Positions 41,548 through 53,280 of a stretch of 64,000 nucleotides of DNA are shown here, piece by piece. A program made the translations under genes and the position numbers. The notes beneath the pieces were generated by a model that was not told where the DNA came from, ran no database searches, and saw only the letters and a program-made list of their open reading frames with translations. The stretch is taken from positions 186,001 to 250,000 of the forward strand of contig NW_020825429.1 in NCBI RefSeq assembly GCF_003286085.1, written 5' to 3'. Every line of letters starts with the position of its first letter. Position 1 is the stretch's first letter. Origin of the DNA: Drosophila persimilis (lineage: Eukaryota > Arthropoda > Insecta > Diptera > Drosophilidae).

Positions 41548-44500
41548 ACAGTAAAAAGGTTCATTCGATTAATCTTAGTATAAATATATTCGTAACATTC
41601 ACAAACGTAGCTACAGGCAAGAAATTAATATTTTTGATAGATACTGGTGCAGACATATCTCTGTTAAAAGACAATTCAGACACTTTTAATGACATAAACA
41701 AAAACAACAAAATAAATATTCAGGGAATCAATCAAGGATTAATTCAATCTAAAGGAATGGCATCCTTAGAAATAGAAACAACTAAATATATAATTCCACA
41801 CAACTTCCATATTGTCGAATCAACTTTTTCTATACCGTGTGATGGAATTTTAGGAATAGATTTTATTAAAAAATTTAATTGTCAACTAGATTTCACACCT
41901 TCAAAAGATCTGCTCATAATAAGCCCAGACAATCTAAACTACCCTATTTATGTTCCCATAAATTACAGCTCTGGTAACAATACAATAGTGTTACCAGCAC
42001 GATCCGAAGTTGTCCGTAAAATTGAGTTAACTTCAAATGAAGATAGCATTTTTATTCCGAACCAGGAAATTCAACCTGGTATATATGCAGCAAACACAGT
42101 CGTAACAACTGCAAATGCATTCGTCCGTTTACTTAATACAACTAGTACCGACCAAATGATTAATATAAATAAGTTGAATTATGAACCATTAGCAAATTAT
42201 GATATATCCGAAATAAATAATGAAACTAGAACGAACGATGTTATATCAAAGTTATCTAAAAATTTTCCAAAACTATTTAATAAACAATTAAAAGAACTTT
42301 GTTGTAACTACGCAGACATATTCGGACTTGATACCGAATCAATAACAACCAATAATTTTTACAAGCAGAAACTAAGATTAAAAGATAATGAACCTGTATA
42401 TATAAAAAATTATAGAAATCCTCATAGTCAAAAAGACGAAATCCAAGCTCAAGTCGATAAACTAATCAAAGATAGAATAGTTGAACCGTCAGCCTCAGAA
42501 TACAACAGTCCACTTTTACTAGTACCAAAGAAATCCATAGATAACAAAAAGAAAAAATGGCGATTAGTAGTTGACTATCGCCAAATTAATAAAAAATTAC
42601 TATCCGATAAATTTCCACTCCCTAGGATCGATGATATCTTGGATCAACTAGGAAGAGCAAAATATTTCTCTTGCCTTGACTTAATGTCAGGATTCCATCA
42701 GATTGAGCTAGACGAAAACTCTAGAGATATAACATCCTTTTCAACGAGCAACGGCTCTTATCGCTTCACGCGATTACCATTTGGTTTGAAAATAGCTCCC
42801 AATTCATTCCAAAGAATGATGACTATCGCATTCTCTGGACTTGAACCATCACAAGCATTCCTCTATATGGATGACTTAATAGTAATCGGTTGTTCCGAAA
42901 AACACATGCTTAACAATTTAATTAGTGTTTTTGACATGTGTAGGAAACACAACTTGAAGCTACATCCTGAAAAATGTTCATTTTTCATGCATGAAGTCAC
43001 ATTTTTGGGTCACAAATGCACAGATAAGGGAATCTTACCAGATGACAAAAAGTTTGACGTCATATTAAATTATCCAGTCCCACATGACTCTGATAGCGCT
43101 AGACGTTTTATAGCATTTTGCAATTACTACAGACGATTCATCAAAAATTTCGCCGATTATTCTAGGCATATAACAAGATTAAATAAAAAGAATGTTCCAT
43201 TTGAATGGACTAATGAATGTCAAAATGCATTTGAATATCTTAAAGCTCAATTAATAAAGCCTACTCTGTTACAATATCCAGATTTTACGAAAGAATTTTG
43301 TATAATCACAGATGCTAGTAAGCAAGCCTGTGGTGCAGTGCTAACACAAGCCCACAACGGGACTCAACTCCCAATAGCTTACGCATCGAGAGCATTTACC
43401 AAAGGAGAAAGTAACAAAAGTACGACGGAACAAGAGTTAACAGCTATTTATTGGGCAATCACCAAATTTAGACCCTATGTCTACGGAACTCATTTCATAG
43501 TAAAAACAGACCATAGACCACTAACATTTTTGTTTTCAATGACAAACCCCAGTTCTAAATTAACGCGCATGAGACTTGAATTAGAGGAGTATAATTTTAC
43601 TGTAGAGTACCTAAGAGGCAAAGATAATTTTGTAGCCGATGCGTTGTCACGGATAACAATATCTGAACTAAAAGACATACAAAATAAAGTCCTGAAAGTC
43701 ACTACCAGGTATCAAAGTAGACAAAAATTCTGCGCAGAAAACAACAAAGTAGAGATGCCAAAGCAATCTACCGAAACAGCTTCTCAGCCCAACGTATACG
43801 AAGTCATTAATAATGATGAAGTACGTAAAGTAGTGACCTTGCATATAAAAGATATGCTATGTTTCTTTAAACATGGTAAGAAAATTATAGCAAGAATTGA
43901 TATTGGAGATTTATATACTAATAATGGAAATATTGACTTAGGACAACTATTTCCAAGGCTAGAAAAAGAAGCCGGTATATTAAAAATCAGCCAATTGAAA
44001 ATGGCACCGTGGGAAAATATCTTTGAAAAGGTTTCAATAGATAATTTCAAAATTATGGGCAATAAAATATTGAAAACATTGAGAGTAGCGCTACTCAACC
44101 CGGTGACCACATTAACAAATGTTAAAGAGAAAGAAGCTATATTGTCTACACTACATGATGATCCAGTACAAGGAGGTCACACAGGCATTGCAAAAACCTT
44201 GGCCAAGGTCAAAAGACATTATTACTGGAAAGGTATGACTCGCGATATAACAGAGCACATCCGGAAATGTCAGAAATGTCAAAAAGCAAAAACAACAACA
44301 AATATAAAGACCCCTTTAACAATTACAGAAACCCCGATGAAGGCTTTTGACAGAGTGATAGTGGATACAATTGGTCCACTACCCAAGTCAGAAAAAGGCA
44401 ATGAATATGCAGTCACGCTCATATGTGACTTGACTAAATATCTAGTTGCTATACCTGTCGCAAATAAAAGCGCAGCAACCGTTGCAACGGCAATATTTGA

Positions 44501-45167
44501 ATCATTTATTCTCAAGTACGGTCCAATGAAGACGTTCATTTCGGACATGGGAACGGAATATAAAAATTCAATTATAAACGATTTGTGCAAATATTTAAAA
44601 ATAAAAAATATAACATCAACTGCACACCATCATCAAACTGTTGGAACAATAGAAAGGAGCCACAGAACATTTAACGAATACATACGATCCTATATATCAG
44701 TAAATAAAACTGATTGGGACGTATGGCTTCCATATTTTGTTTATTGTTTCAATACAACCCCCTCTATGGCACATAATTATTGTCCATATGAGTTAGTATT
44801 TGGTAAGACTAATAATCTACCAAAATATTTTGATAGCATAAGTAATATAGAACCTATATATAACATAGAAGACTACGCTAAAGAAAGTAGATATAGATTA
44901 GAAGTAGCATACAAAAGAGCAAGAAATATGCTCGACTTAAATAAACAGAAAAATAAGGAATTATATGATTTAAAAACTAGGAACATAACGCTATCAATAG
45001 GAGATAAAGTTCTACTAAAAAACGAAGTAGGCCATAAGCTAGATCTTAAATACACAGGGCCCTATATAGTTGAAAAAATCGAAGATAATGATAATATAGT
45101 TATTTCCGGAAATAAGAATAAAAAACAAACAGTTCACAAAGATAGGTTAAAATTTTTTAATTCATAA
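41548..45167 (+). CDS. pol: pol of the 412-like element, open throughout
   Basis: The frame is open for 1177 codons from 41634 and also upstream toward the gag stop, with no early ATG, so it is probably made by frameshifting from gag. Counting from 41634: protease IDTGADISLL at the start; RT with FSCLDLMSGFHQIELDE and YMDD at residues ~411-414; RNase H (TDASKQACGAVLTQ, VADALSRI); integrase zinc finger (HTGIAKTLAKVKRHYYW, CQKCQKAK); catalytic D ~911 (VDTIGP), D ~971 (SDMGTEY) and E ~1007 (GTIERSHRT), a D,D35E spacing. All catalytic residues are present. The C-terminus ends VHKDRLKFFNS. Confidence 0.9.
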
Positions 45168-45382
45168 CAGACACAAAATAAAATAAAATAAAATAAAAAA
45201 AAAGAGAAAAAAAAATTTTACTTTTCAAGATGTGCAAAAAGATATGTATACACAAAAAAAAAAAAAACATTAAATACATTACAAATACAAAAAATCCTCA
45301 AATCAAAATTTTTTTATATATATAAAATAAATTTAAGTAAAATAACTACATTTAATTACGTTATTTTTCAAAAGGAGGGAGA
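45168..45382 (+). other. 3' untranslated end of the 412-like element
   Basis: A-rich, no gene. It ends in the polypurine tract at 45370-45382, directly before the 3' LTR. Confidence 0.7.
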
Positions 45383-45762
45383 TGTAGTATGTGCATATAT
45401 TGAGTGTACACTGTACCCAATGGTTAACAATAAATGTATCAGCAACACATTGTTGCAGTACACAAACAAAACCACTTCAAGTGAGCGTGCAATATGATCG
45501 CCGCTTATGCGCTAAGCTAAGTCAGCATTCCCACGCTGACCACTTGAAGCATATATATATATACACATATGTACATACGGCTCTTGCCCTCTCGATTATG
45601 CTGATAAGACAAATATGTATAAAGCCGCTCCGCTGTTGGCGTAACCGGCAGCGCAGCTATGCGGTCTGAGTTATAAGAATAAATTCAATAAAGATATTCA
45701 AAAAACCGAAGTCAAACGGCACTGACGTGCCAGTGTTATAATTGCAATAGTGACATATTACA
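45383..45762 (+). repeat. 3' LTR of the 412-like element
   Basis: 380 bp, one difference from the 5' LTR by eye. Followed by AACT, the target duplication. Confidence 0.9.
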
Positions 45763-45766
45763 AACT

Positions 45767-46200
45767 ACAATACATTAAGATTCAACCAACGACAACCAAG
45801 GACTAATAGTTCACCATTCTACCAAAAAAGGGATTTTCAGAGGAATAACATGTCTTGGGGACAACCCTATTTCTTGGGTAATAGACAACAAAATCAGGCC
45901 CCAGAACCAATGGATGTAGACGAATCGATACAAATCCGGAACCGACAGAACAGCAATCAATTCAGGGGAAATAATAACAATAGAAATTATCGGGAGAATA
46001 CTAACGGTTATTATAGGAGAAATAATAACAATTATAACCAAGCTCAGCATTTTAGGGCAAACGTAGTACCGAATAATCAGTCTAACGACAATCAAGCGCA
46101 GAAACGAAAGCCAAACGAAATGTCGGAACAACCGGCTAATAAAGCAATGAGGATAAATAACATTGAGGAGGATCATTTTTTAGATCAGCCCCCGAAGTAG
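45767..46200 (+). pseudogene. gag: gag of the 17.6/297-like element, second part
   Basis: Continues gag after the 412-like insertion: YNTLRFNQRQPRTNSSPFYQ, then PEPMDVDESIQIRNRQNSNQ and a tail rich in N, R, Y and Q, ending DHFLDQPPK. The DVDES-type acidic patch and the N/R-rich nucleic-acid-binding tail are typical of 17.6/297 gags, which lack a CCHC knuckle. The protease frame overlaps its end. Confidence 0.8.
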
Positions 46201-46203
46201 GAC

Positions 46204-46432
46204 TGCCCTACTTAAAAAGAGTAGATAAAAAAATAAACAGTGAATTAAAAGTTTTGATAGATACGGGATCAACTTCCTGTTAGAAAAGAATTATCAATTT
46301 ATAAGAAAGTTGCTACAGTGAATGGGTTTTCAATAATTAAATATTTCCATAATATAACTATTTTCAACACAAAACAAGTGTTTTATGAAATAGATGGAAT
46401 GGAGGCAGATTTACAAATAGGATTTGACCTAT
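46204..46432 (+). pseudogene. pol: Protease of the 17.6/297-like element, cut by BEL insertion
   Basis: Encodes LKRVDKKINSELKVLIDTGS, the aspartic protease motif DTGS near 46259. A stop or indel follows at about 46281. The remainder (ELSIYKKVATVNGFSIIKYF, ADLQIGFDL) reaches 46432, where the inner BEL element is inserted with target CCTAT at 46428-46432. Confidence 0.7.
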
Positions 46433-46826
46433 TGTTCGGGCCAACCGCTGAGGAATAACCGTAACTTTAACATTATTATTGTATGAGCAGAGAGAGCCGC
46501 CTATGTTGTAAGACGTTGACGTTCTGCAGAGCTGCTGCGCTCTCCCGCTAAAGGGGCTCTCTGCCGCCGCCACTTCGGCAATTACTTTGATCTGCTGCCG
46601 CCACTTCGGCAGTCACTTTGATCTAACGCCGTCGTCTATAGTTTAGTTCTATGCTAACCCCTCTGCGCATTGGTTGCATATCCATCTCGCATAAAGTTCA
46701 TCTGGCAATAGCAAGCAATCGGCTTCCGCTAAGCCACCAAGATTAAATACAAATTATAAAGTTTAACCCAAAATCTCTTTTTATTTTGAAATACATAGGT
46801 GCCAAAAAAGCTTGGCATCTCAGACA
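46433..46826 (+). repeat. 5' LTR of the inner BEL element
   Basis: 394 bp, TGTTCGGGCC to CATCTCAGACA. It contains two GCCGCCACTTCGGCA segments in tandem (near 46568 and 46597). Confidence 0.9.
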
Positions 46827-46827
46827 T

Positions 46828-46846
46828 TGGTGACCCCCCGACGTGA
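46828..46846 (+). other. Primer binding site of the inner BEL element
   Basis: TGGTGACCCCCCGACGTGA starts one base after the LTR. The priming tRNA was not identified. Confidence 0.65.
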
Positions 46847-47162
46847 TATAAAACCATTGCTTAATCGCGTTCCGTTAAAACACTTATTAATTATACAATA
46901 TTGTGTTGTTGGGTAGTTTAACTACCAACAAATACATTTGTGTGCACATTAAAAACAGTTTAAAGTGCAAATTCAGTGAGAGTGCGGCTGGAATATTTAT
47001 AGACAAATTCCGGTACTTTAAGCGTCGAATCTCTCATTCTCTGCGCAGCTGCAGCCGCGGTTCTTGACTTTTCGTGTCTTGCATTCTCGCTCTCGCGTCT
47101 ATACATCGTCGCTTAAGCGGTATTTCATTTTCCGTTGTTGTGTCGATTGCACAACGGTTAAC
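46847..47162 (+). other. Leader of the inner BEL element
   Basis: About 316 bases of untranslated leader before the gag ATG. The gag frame is open upstream to 47064 but without better start context. Nothing else is seen. Confidence 0.6.
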
Positions 47163-48704
47163 ATGGACAACGATCCAAATACAGGCGCGGGCGGAAATAT
47201 TGTGGTGGCTGATTCCAGACTGAGTCTGTATAAATGTAAAAGTCAGTCATTATATGATCGATTGCACAGGCTTGGCGAATCCTTCGCGGGGAATAAAATC
47301 GATAAGCTGACCGCCGCGGAAGTCGAGGTGCGCCTTGATATGTTGGCAGAAATTCGAGAGGAATTTAATAAGGCCCATAATGAGTTGGAGGCTCTCGATC
47401 AAAACGAGATTGGGAGTGAGCTGCGCGAAATCTTCGATACTCTTTTCATATCGTTGAAAGCTGAGTTGCTGGCTGCTGTTGAAGTAAGCCAGTCACACGC
47501 CGCTGCCCATTCAACGACTCTGCCAAGCCATTCCGGACATAGTACCATCATCATGGCTCACAAGCAGCGACTTCCTGAGCTGGAGGTGCCGAAGTTTTCT
47601 GGTGGATACGTCGAGTTCTCGGATTTTATGGCAATGTTCAAATCGGTGATTGAAGCGGATGCGGATCTCAGTGACATCGAGAAATTCCAGCACCTTCGCT
47701 CTTGCCTCGCTGATGCGGCTTTGGATTCGGTTCGATCGTTGGAGCTCTCCAGTGCCAATTATCGTGCGGCTCTGGATATACTTAATAAACGCTTTAATAA
47801 CAAAAGACTTGTTTTCCAGGCACACATCAAGAAGATTCTTGGGCTAAAGAGGGTAGACTCGCCTTCTGCTAAAAGGCTTCGGGAGTTTTCGGATGCAGTC
47901 AATTTACACATGCGAGCGTTGCAGACATTGGGAACTGCTGAGGAGATTTCGGGATTCATGGTTATCAACATGCTGCTGCAGAAGTTGGATTCGAAGACGC
48001 AAACCAAATGGGAGGAGCACACATCGTCGGATGCTATACCTACCGCAGAGGAATTCTTCGAATTCTTGCAGCAACGCTGCCAGAAAATGGAGCGATTGGA
48101 ATATGCTACAGCGACACACGCTAGTAGCGATCAGGTGGGAAAAAACCATTCCTATACGCATGTTAAGAAAACGTTTGTAGCTTCCAACTCTTCCGCCGAC
48201 CCGTCTGTATGCGTCTTTTGCCACTCAGCGGGCCATGGAATATACTCGTGCAAGATATTCGGAAATCTCTCACCGTTGCTGCGCCACAAAGAAGTGAAGA
48301 AGCTTTCCCTATGCTTCAATTGCCTAAAACCGGGGCACCGGACCCGCGCATGCAATAGTGGAAAATGTCGAGTATGCGGCGGTAGGCATCATAGTTTGTT
48401 GCACTTCGTTAGTATGCAGCCCACAACACAAGGCTGCCCAGGTATTACTCCTCCCGATCTGGCCGTTCAACCGGACACTCTTTCCGTTGCTCAAAATTCT
48501 GCTAGCAGCTCGTCTCTACCTTCGTCTACCTCTCTTGCTGCCCAAGGTCTTCACTCTGATGTCGTGCTTCTGGCTACAGCCGTGGTTCTCGTGAAGAATC
48601 GGTCTGGCGTTTTTGTTCCTTGTCGTGCCATCTTAGATTCAGGATCGCAGCTGCATCTCGTCACATCCAGGTTCGCCCAGCAGCTTCAGCTTAGGAGAAC
48701 TTAG
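47163..48704 (+). pseudogene. gag: gag and start of protease of the inner BEL element
   Basis: I choose ATG 47163 (DNDPNTGAGGNIVVADSRLS). Domains: a charged helical N-terminus (residues ~20-110), the central gag block (PELEVPKFSGGYVEFSDFMA, then FNNKRLVFQAHIKKILGLK) and three cysteine clusters near residues 350-415: CVFCHSAGHGIYSC, CFNCLKPGHRTRAC and CRVCGGRHHSLLH. Protease follows in the same frame (VVLLATAVVLVKNRSG, then AILDSGSQLHLVTSRFAQQL). The frame ends at 48704 because a perfect tandem duplication of TTAGGAGAAC (48691-48700 and 48701-48710) creates a stop and shifts the frame. Without it the frame leads into the pol frame at 48727. Confidence 0.88.
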
Positions 48705-48710
48705 GAGAAC

Positions 48711-51700
48711 CACCATAAGCATTTGTATGCATTCTCGCACCTCTGCTTACACAACTACGCTTACTGCTCTCATCGCCCCCACGATTACCGATTCTCAACC
48801 AAGTATGGCAGTAAATGTATCCGATTGGCGTATTCCATCTAACATTCAGCTCGCTGATCCTGCATTTTTCAATCTTCAACGGGTTGATCTTCTCATTGGT
48901 GCGAGCGTTTTTTATGATCTCCTCTGCGTAGGGCAAATCAAACTCACCGATGGACTGCCTCTTCTGCAGAAGACCCGGCTTGGGTGGATCGTATCTGGTG
49001 GTGGACAGAAGGTATCAAGCTCGGCGCTTTTGGCCACGCACAATTGTCCAGATTCGATAGCTGAGATGGAAGCAAGGTTGGATAAAACTCTTCGTATGTT
49101 TTGGGAAGTCGAGAATTGTGTGGAGGTTGGGTTGAATACCAAAGAAGAAGACGATTGTGAAGCACATTTCGTAAGCCACCTTTCACGGTTGCCATCCGGG
49201 GAGTATGCAGTTCGTCTGCCGCTAAACAACAATATTGATCGTTTAGGAGAATCTTATGCTCAGGCTTATCGACGGTTCATCAGTCTGTAGCGAAAACTGG
49301 AGCGTAATCCTACACTAAAGGAGCGGTATTCCGCCTTTATGAGGGAGTACATTGATTTGCATCATATGCACCAAGTCAACCCTGATTCCCGTAGCCTCTG
49401 CAAATATTTCTTGCCTCATCACTGTGTCCTAAAGGAGGACAGTACGACGACAAAACTCCGTGTCGTTTTCGATGGATCCGCAGCTACATCAACTGGATAT
49501 TCTCTAAATGATGTGATGATGACAGGCCCTGTTATTCAGCCTGCATTGTTCAACATATTGATTCGCTTTCGAACATATCCAGTCGCTCTCACTGGGGACA
49601 TTTGTAAAATGTACCGCTGCGTACGAGTGTCCCCACCCGACAATTTGTATCAGTGCATCCTATGGCGAGATTCCATCGAGTCCGAGGTTCAAGTCTACAC
49701 ATTAGAAACCGTCACATACGGGACGAGGGCTGCATCATTTTTAGCGGTCCGCGCAATGCACCAGCTGGCCATCGACGAGGGTGAATCCTACCCTCTTGGC
49801 TCAGCTGCTCTGCGGCAGGAGTTTTACGTGGATGACCTTATTTCGGGCGGTAATTCGGTCGCACAGGTCATGGAAAAGATGCACCAAACATCAGCTTTAC
49901 TGTCCCGTGGTAACTTTAGACTTAGGAAATGGTGCTCCAGTCACCAGGAAGTACTTGAGGGAACCCCTGAAGATGACATAGAGAAGTTCCTAAAGTTTAA
50001 TGATGGAAGCGACATAGCCAAAACTCTCGGCTTAGCGTGGGACCCTGCTTCGGATCAGCTGCTTTTTGCCTTGTCCGCACTGGACACAACCTCAAAGCCA
50101 TCAAAGCGGTCGGTTCTATCTACGATTGCGCGGTTCTACGACCCTCTTGGATTGATAAATCCAGTCATTGTCAGGTGCAAAATCTTCCTTCAGCAGCTTT
50201 GGAGAGAAAATTTGGATTGGGATGAAAGCCTACCCTCAGCATTGCATTCAACTTGGATGGACTTGAGAAATAGTTTGGCAAGCATTTCTCGGATCTCATT
50301 TCCTCGCTTGGTTCTTCGTTCTAGTGTGGCTACAGAAGTTCACGGATTCTGTGATGCCAGCTTAGAAGCATATGGCGCTTGCGTGTATGTCGTGTCCAGG
50401 GAAGCCCAGTCTTCGAGCCACGTTTTGTGCTCAAAGTCGCGAGTGGCTCCGCTAAAGACTATATCGATTCCTAAGCTGGAATTAAGTGGAGCCCATTTGC
50501 TTGCGAAAATCATGCAGAATGTAAAGGACATGGGAATCTTTACAGGTCGGTTCTATTGCTGGTCGGATTCGTCCACAGCATTATCTTGGATTAGGGACGA
50601 GCCAGCTAAATTTCAAGTTTTCGTGGCAAATCGAGTGGCATCAATTCAGGAGTTGACGGCAGACATGGAATGGCGCTATGTTCCCACATCTTTAAATCCT
50701 GCTGATATTCTCTCGAGAGGCTCGCTTCCCAACCATCTTATCCAGTCAGAGCTATGGTTTCACGGCCCATCCTTTTTGCTATGCTCCAAGGATAAGTGGC
50801 CTGTATCTCCTACTAACAACATAGCAACTTTGGAGCTTCGCAAGAGAGGATTGCTAATCACGTCTCCACATGCCGATCTCACGTCCGGATGCAAATTTGC
50901 GAATTCATTCTTTCGCATGCAGCGCACATTCGCCTACATGCATAAATTTATACATCGTCTTAGGCATCCAGGACTCACCGTTTCTGATATTCGGCAAGGA
51001 ACGCATCTTCTAATTCGACACATTCAGCTGGCAAATTTGTGGATGGACATAAAGGAGATTCGGCGCAATGGTCAAGTCATGAAATCCAGTTCTATTAGTT
51101 CGCTCAACCCGTTCATCGATCATTCTGGACTACTTAGAGTTGGAGGTCGTCTTGGCAACTCATCGCTAGGATTTGATGCTCAGCACCCGCTCATTCTGCC
51201 AAAGGGACATTCCATTACCTTTGCGCTGATAAGATATTACCATGAAAGAAACCTCCATGCCGGACCTCGCGCCTTGCTATCCAAAATTCGGCTGGAATAT
51301 TGGCCCATTGGAGGTGTTAAGGCAGTGTCAAGGGTCGTCAGCAGATGTGTGAGATGCTTCAGGACTAGGCCGCGCATGGTCGAACACATCATGGGAGACC
51401 TACCTAAGGAACGTTTGGAAGGAACTCGAGCTTTTGAAGTCACTGGAGTAGATTACTGTGGACCTTTTTTCTACCGATCAGAAATCCGCACAAGGCCTCC
51501 GATCAAGTGCTACATTAGCGTATTCATCTGCTTCACTTCCAAGGCTATACACATGGAGCTCGTAAAGGATTTGACCACTGCATCGTTTCTAGGCGCACTA
51601 AAGCGTTTTACTTCCACTCGAGGAAGGCCAAGTCAAATTTGGTCGGACAATGCGACAAACTTCGTTGGCGCCAAGAACGAGCTTCTGGAGCTAAAGAAGC

Positions 51701-52404
51701 TCTGTCTGAGCGAACCGCATATGAAGGAGGTCCACGAATCCTGCTTGGCTGACTCGATCGACTGGCGTTTCATTCCACCTCGCTCTCCGCATTTTGGCGG
51801 GTTGTGGGAAGCGGCCGTGAAGACCGCAAAATATCACCTGTACCGCTCAGTTGGACCATCTGTGCTTAGCTTCGACGAGCTGCGCACTCTGATCTGTCAG
51901 ATCACTGCAATTGTTAACTCTCGCCCTTTGCTCTCGCTTTCAGAAAATCCTGATGATTTAGACGTTTTGACTCCTGCTCATCTGCTTTTAGGCGGCCCCC
52001 ATGAGCAAATCCTCGAGCCTGACCTAACGAAGCTGAACTACAATCGTCTGGATGGCTGGCAGCGGGTCACCCAACTACAACAAATATTTTGGAGCCGTTG
52101 GCGCGAAGAGTATCTCACTCTTTTGCAAGAGCGCGCGAAGTGGCGCACCCCCGCGCAAAACATCTGCAAGAACGACCTCGTTCTGGTGAAGGACGAAAAT
52201 CTTCCTCCAATGCGTTGGCCACTGGCTAGAGTGGTCGATGTCGTTTTGGGCAAGGACGGAGTGTGTCGCGTCGCTGACCTGAAGACATCCTCAGGAAACA
52301 TCAGGAGGGCCGTCACTCGGCTATGTTTGCTGCCCCTTAAGGAATCTGTTGAGAGACTAGCTCCCAACGGGGGGAGTATGTTCGGGCCAGCCGCTGAGGA
52401 ATAA
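48711..52404 (+). pseudogene. pol: pol of the inner BEL element, one nonsense codon
   Basis: Continues in one frame from 48711 to 52404 apart from a TAG at 49288-49290. Protease end (DWRIPSNIQLADPAFFNLQR); RT with YFLPHHCVLKEDSTTTKLRV, GDICKMYRCVRVS and YVDD (EFYVDDLISGGN); RNase H (EVHGFCDASLEAYGACVYVV); MEWRYVPTSLNPADILSRGS linker; integrase zinc finger (HERNLHAGPRALL, CVRCFRTRP) and acidic residues in GVDYCGPFF, WSDNATNFVG and HFGGLWEAAVKTAKYH; BEL C-terminal tail (LVLVKDENLPPMRWPLARVV). All catalytic residues are present. A GGGGGGAG polypurine tract overlaps the end of the frame. Confidence 0.88.
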
Positions 52405-52772
52405 CCGTAACTTTAACATTATTATTGTATGAGCAGAGAGAGCCGCCTATGTTGTAAGACGTTGACGTTCTGCAGAGCTGCTGCGCTCTCCCGCTAAAGG
52501 GGCTCTCTGCCGCCGCCACTTCGGCAATTACTTTGTTCTGCTGCCGCCACTTCGGCAGTCACTTTGATCTAACGCCGTCGTCTATAGTTTAGTTCTATGC
52601 TAACCCCTCTGCGCATTGGTTGCATATCCATCTCGCATAAAGTTCATCTGGCAATAGCAAGCAATCGGCTTCCGCTAAGCCACCAAGATTAAATACAAAT
52701 TATAAAGTTTAACCCAAAATCTCTTTTTATTTTGAAATACATAGGTGCCAAAAAAGCTTGGCATCTCAGACA
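52379..52772 (+). repeat. 3' LTR of the inner BEL element
   Basis: 394 bp, two differences from the 5' LTR by eye. The pol stop lies inside it. Followed by the target duplication CCTAT. Confidence 0.9.
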
Positions 52773-52777
52773 CCTAT

Positions 52778-53280
52778 TAAAGAAAATCGGAGCTGTTATT
52801 GATACAGGAAAGGGGACTTTAAGTTATAAAGACAATGAGGAGAAACTAATATATGACGAGGTCCTTTCTTTAAACAAATTAACCTTTATAGAAGGAAAAA
52901 CCATCCTTCCGTTGAAGGAATATACAATAAAAAAATATTTTGAAGAAGAAAAAGAAATGAAAAGTGATTCAGTAAAGGTAGAAGGAAGTTTATATAGCTT
53001 GGGATCAAAAAATCCTGAGCACACCGACGAAGAATTATCCGTCAATAGTTTGGGATTAAAATATCCTGAACCCGCCGTCGTTGAATTATCCGACATCCAA
53101 AGTTTTAATAGTTTGGGATTAAAATATCCTGAGCACGCCGTCGTTGAATTATCCGACACTAAAAGTTCGAATAGTTTGGGATTAAAGAATCCTGAACACG
53201 CCGTCGTTGAATTATCCGACAATGAACAATTTAAAAGTTTGGGATGCAAAAATCCTGAACGCGCAAATGAAATTGTTTAA
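52778..53280 (+). pseudogene. pol: Protease-RT linker of the 17.6/297-like element, with peptide repeats
   Basis: Resumes after the BEL insertion with LKKIGAVIDTGKGTLSYKDN and IEGKTILPLKEYTIKKYFEE, the N-terminal pol region of this group. A tandem peptide repeat follows (52999-53270). The frame ends at 53280; RT is in a different frame that overlaps from about 53250, so an indel lies near 53250. Confidence 0.75.
52999..53270 (+). repeat. 63 bp coding repeat in the 17.6/297-like pol
   Basis: Four to five units of ~63 bp (one shorter) encode NSLGLKYPEHAVVELSD-type peptides with a variable 4-residue linker. Units at about 53043, 53107 and 53170 are nearly identical; the first and last are diverged. 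I know of no other errantivirus pol with such an array, but this was not searched. Confidence 0.85.

Larger units (their letters stand above)
38580..45762 (+). mobile_element. 412/mdg1-like gypsy element, 7.18 kb, nearly intact
   Basis: 380 bp LTRs at 38580-38959 and 45383-45762 differ at one position I found (GGCACAGACG versus GGCACTGACG). 4 bp target duplication AACT at 38576-38579 and 45763-45766. PBS TGGCGACCGTGACA at 38960 fits the arginine-tRNA primer used by 412 and mdg1. Small leader ORFs, gag with one frameshift, and an uninterrupted 1177-codon pol follow. The polypurine tract is AAAAGGAGGGAGA at 45370-45382. It is a recent insertion into the gag of the 17.6/297-like element. Confidence 0.92.
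46433..52772 (+). mobile_element. Inner BEL/Pao element, 6.34 kb, young
   Basis: 394 bp LTRs at 46433-46826 and 52379-52772 differ at two positions I found (GGCCAACCGC/GGCCAGCCGC and TTTGATCTG/TTTGTTCTG). 5 bp target duplication CCTAT at 46428-46432 and 52773-52777. PBS at 46828, gag from 47163, pol to 52404. Coding is damaged only by a 10 bp duplication (48691-48710) and one TAG (49288-49290). It inserted in the protease of the 17.6/297-like element. Confidence 0.92.
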
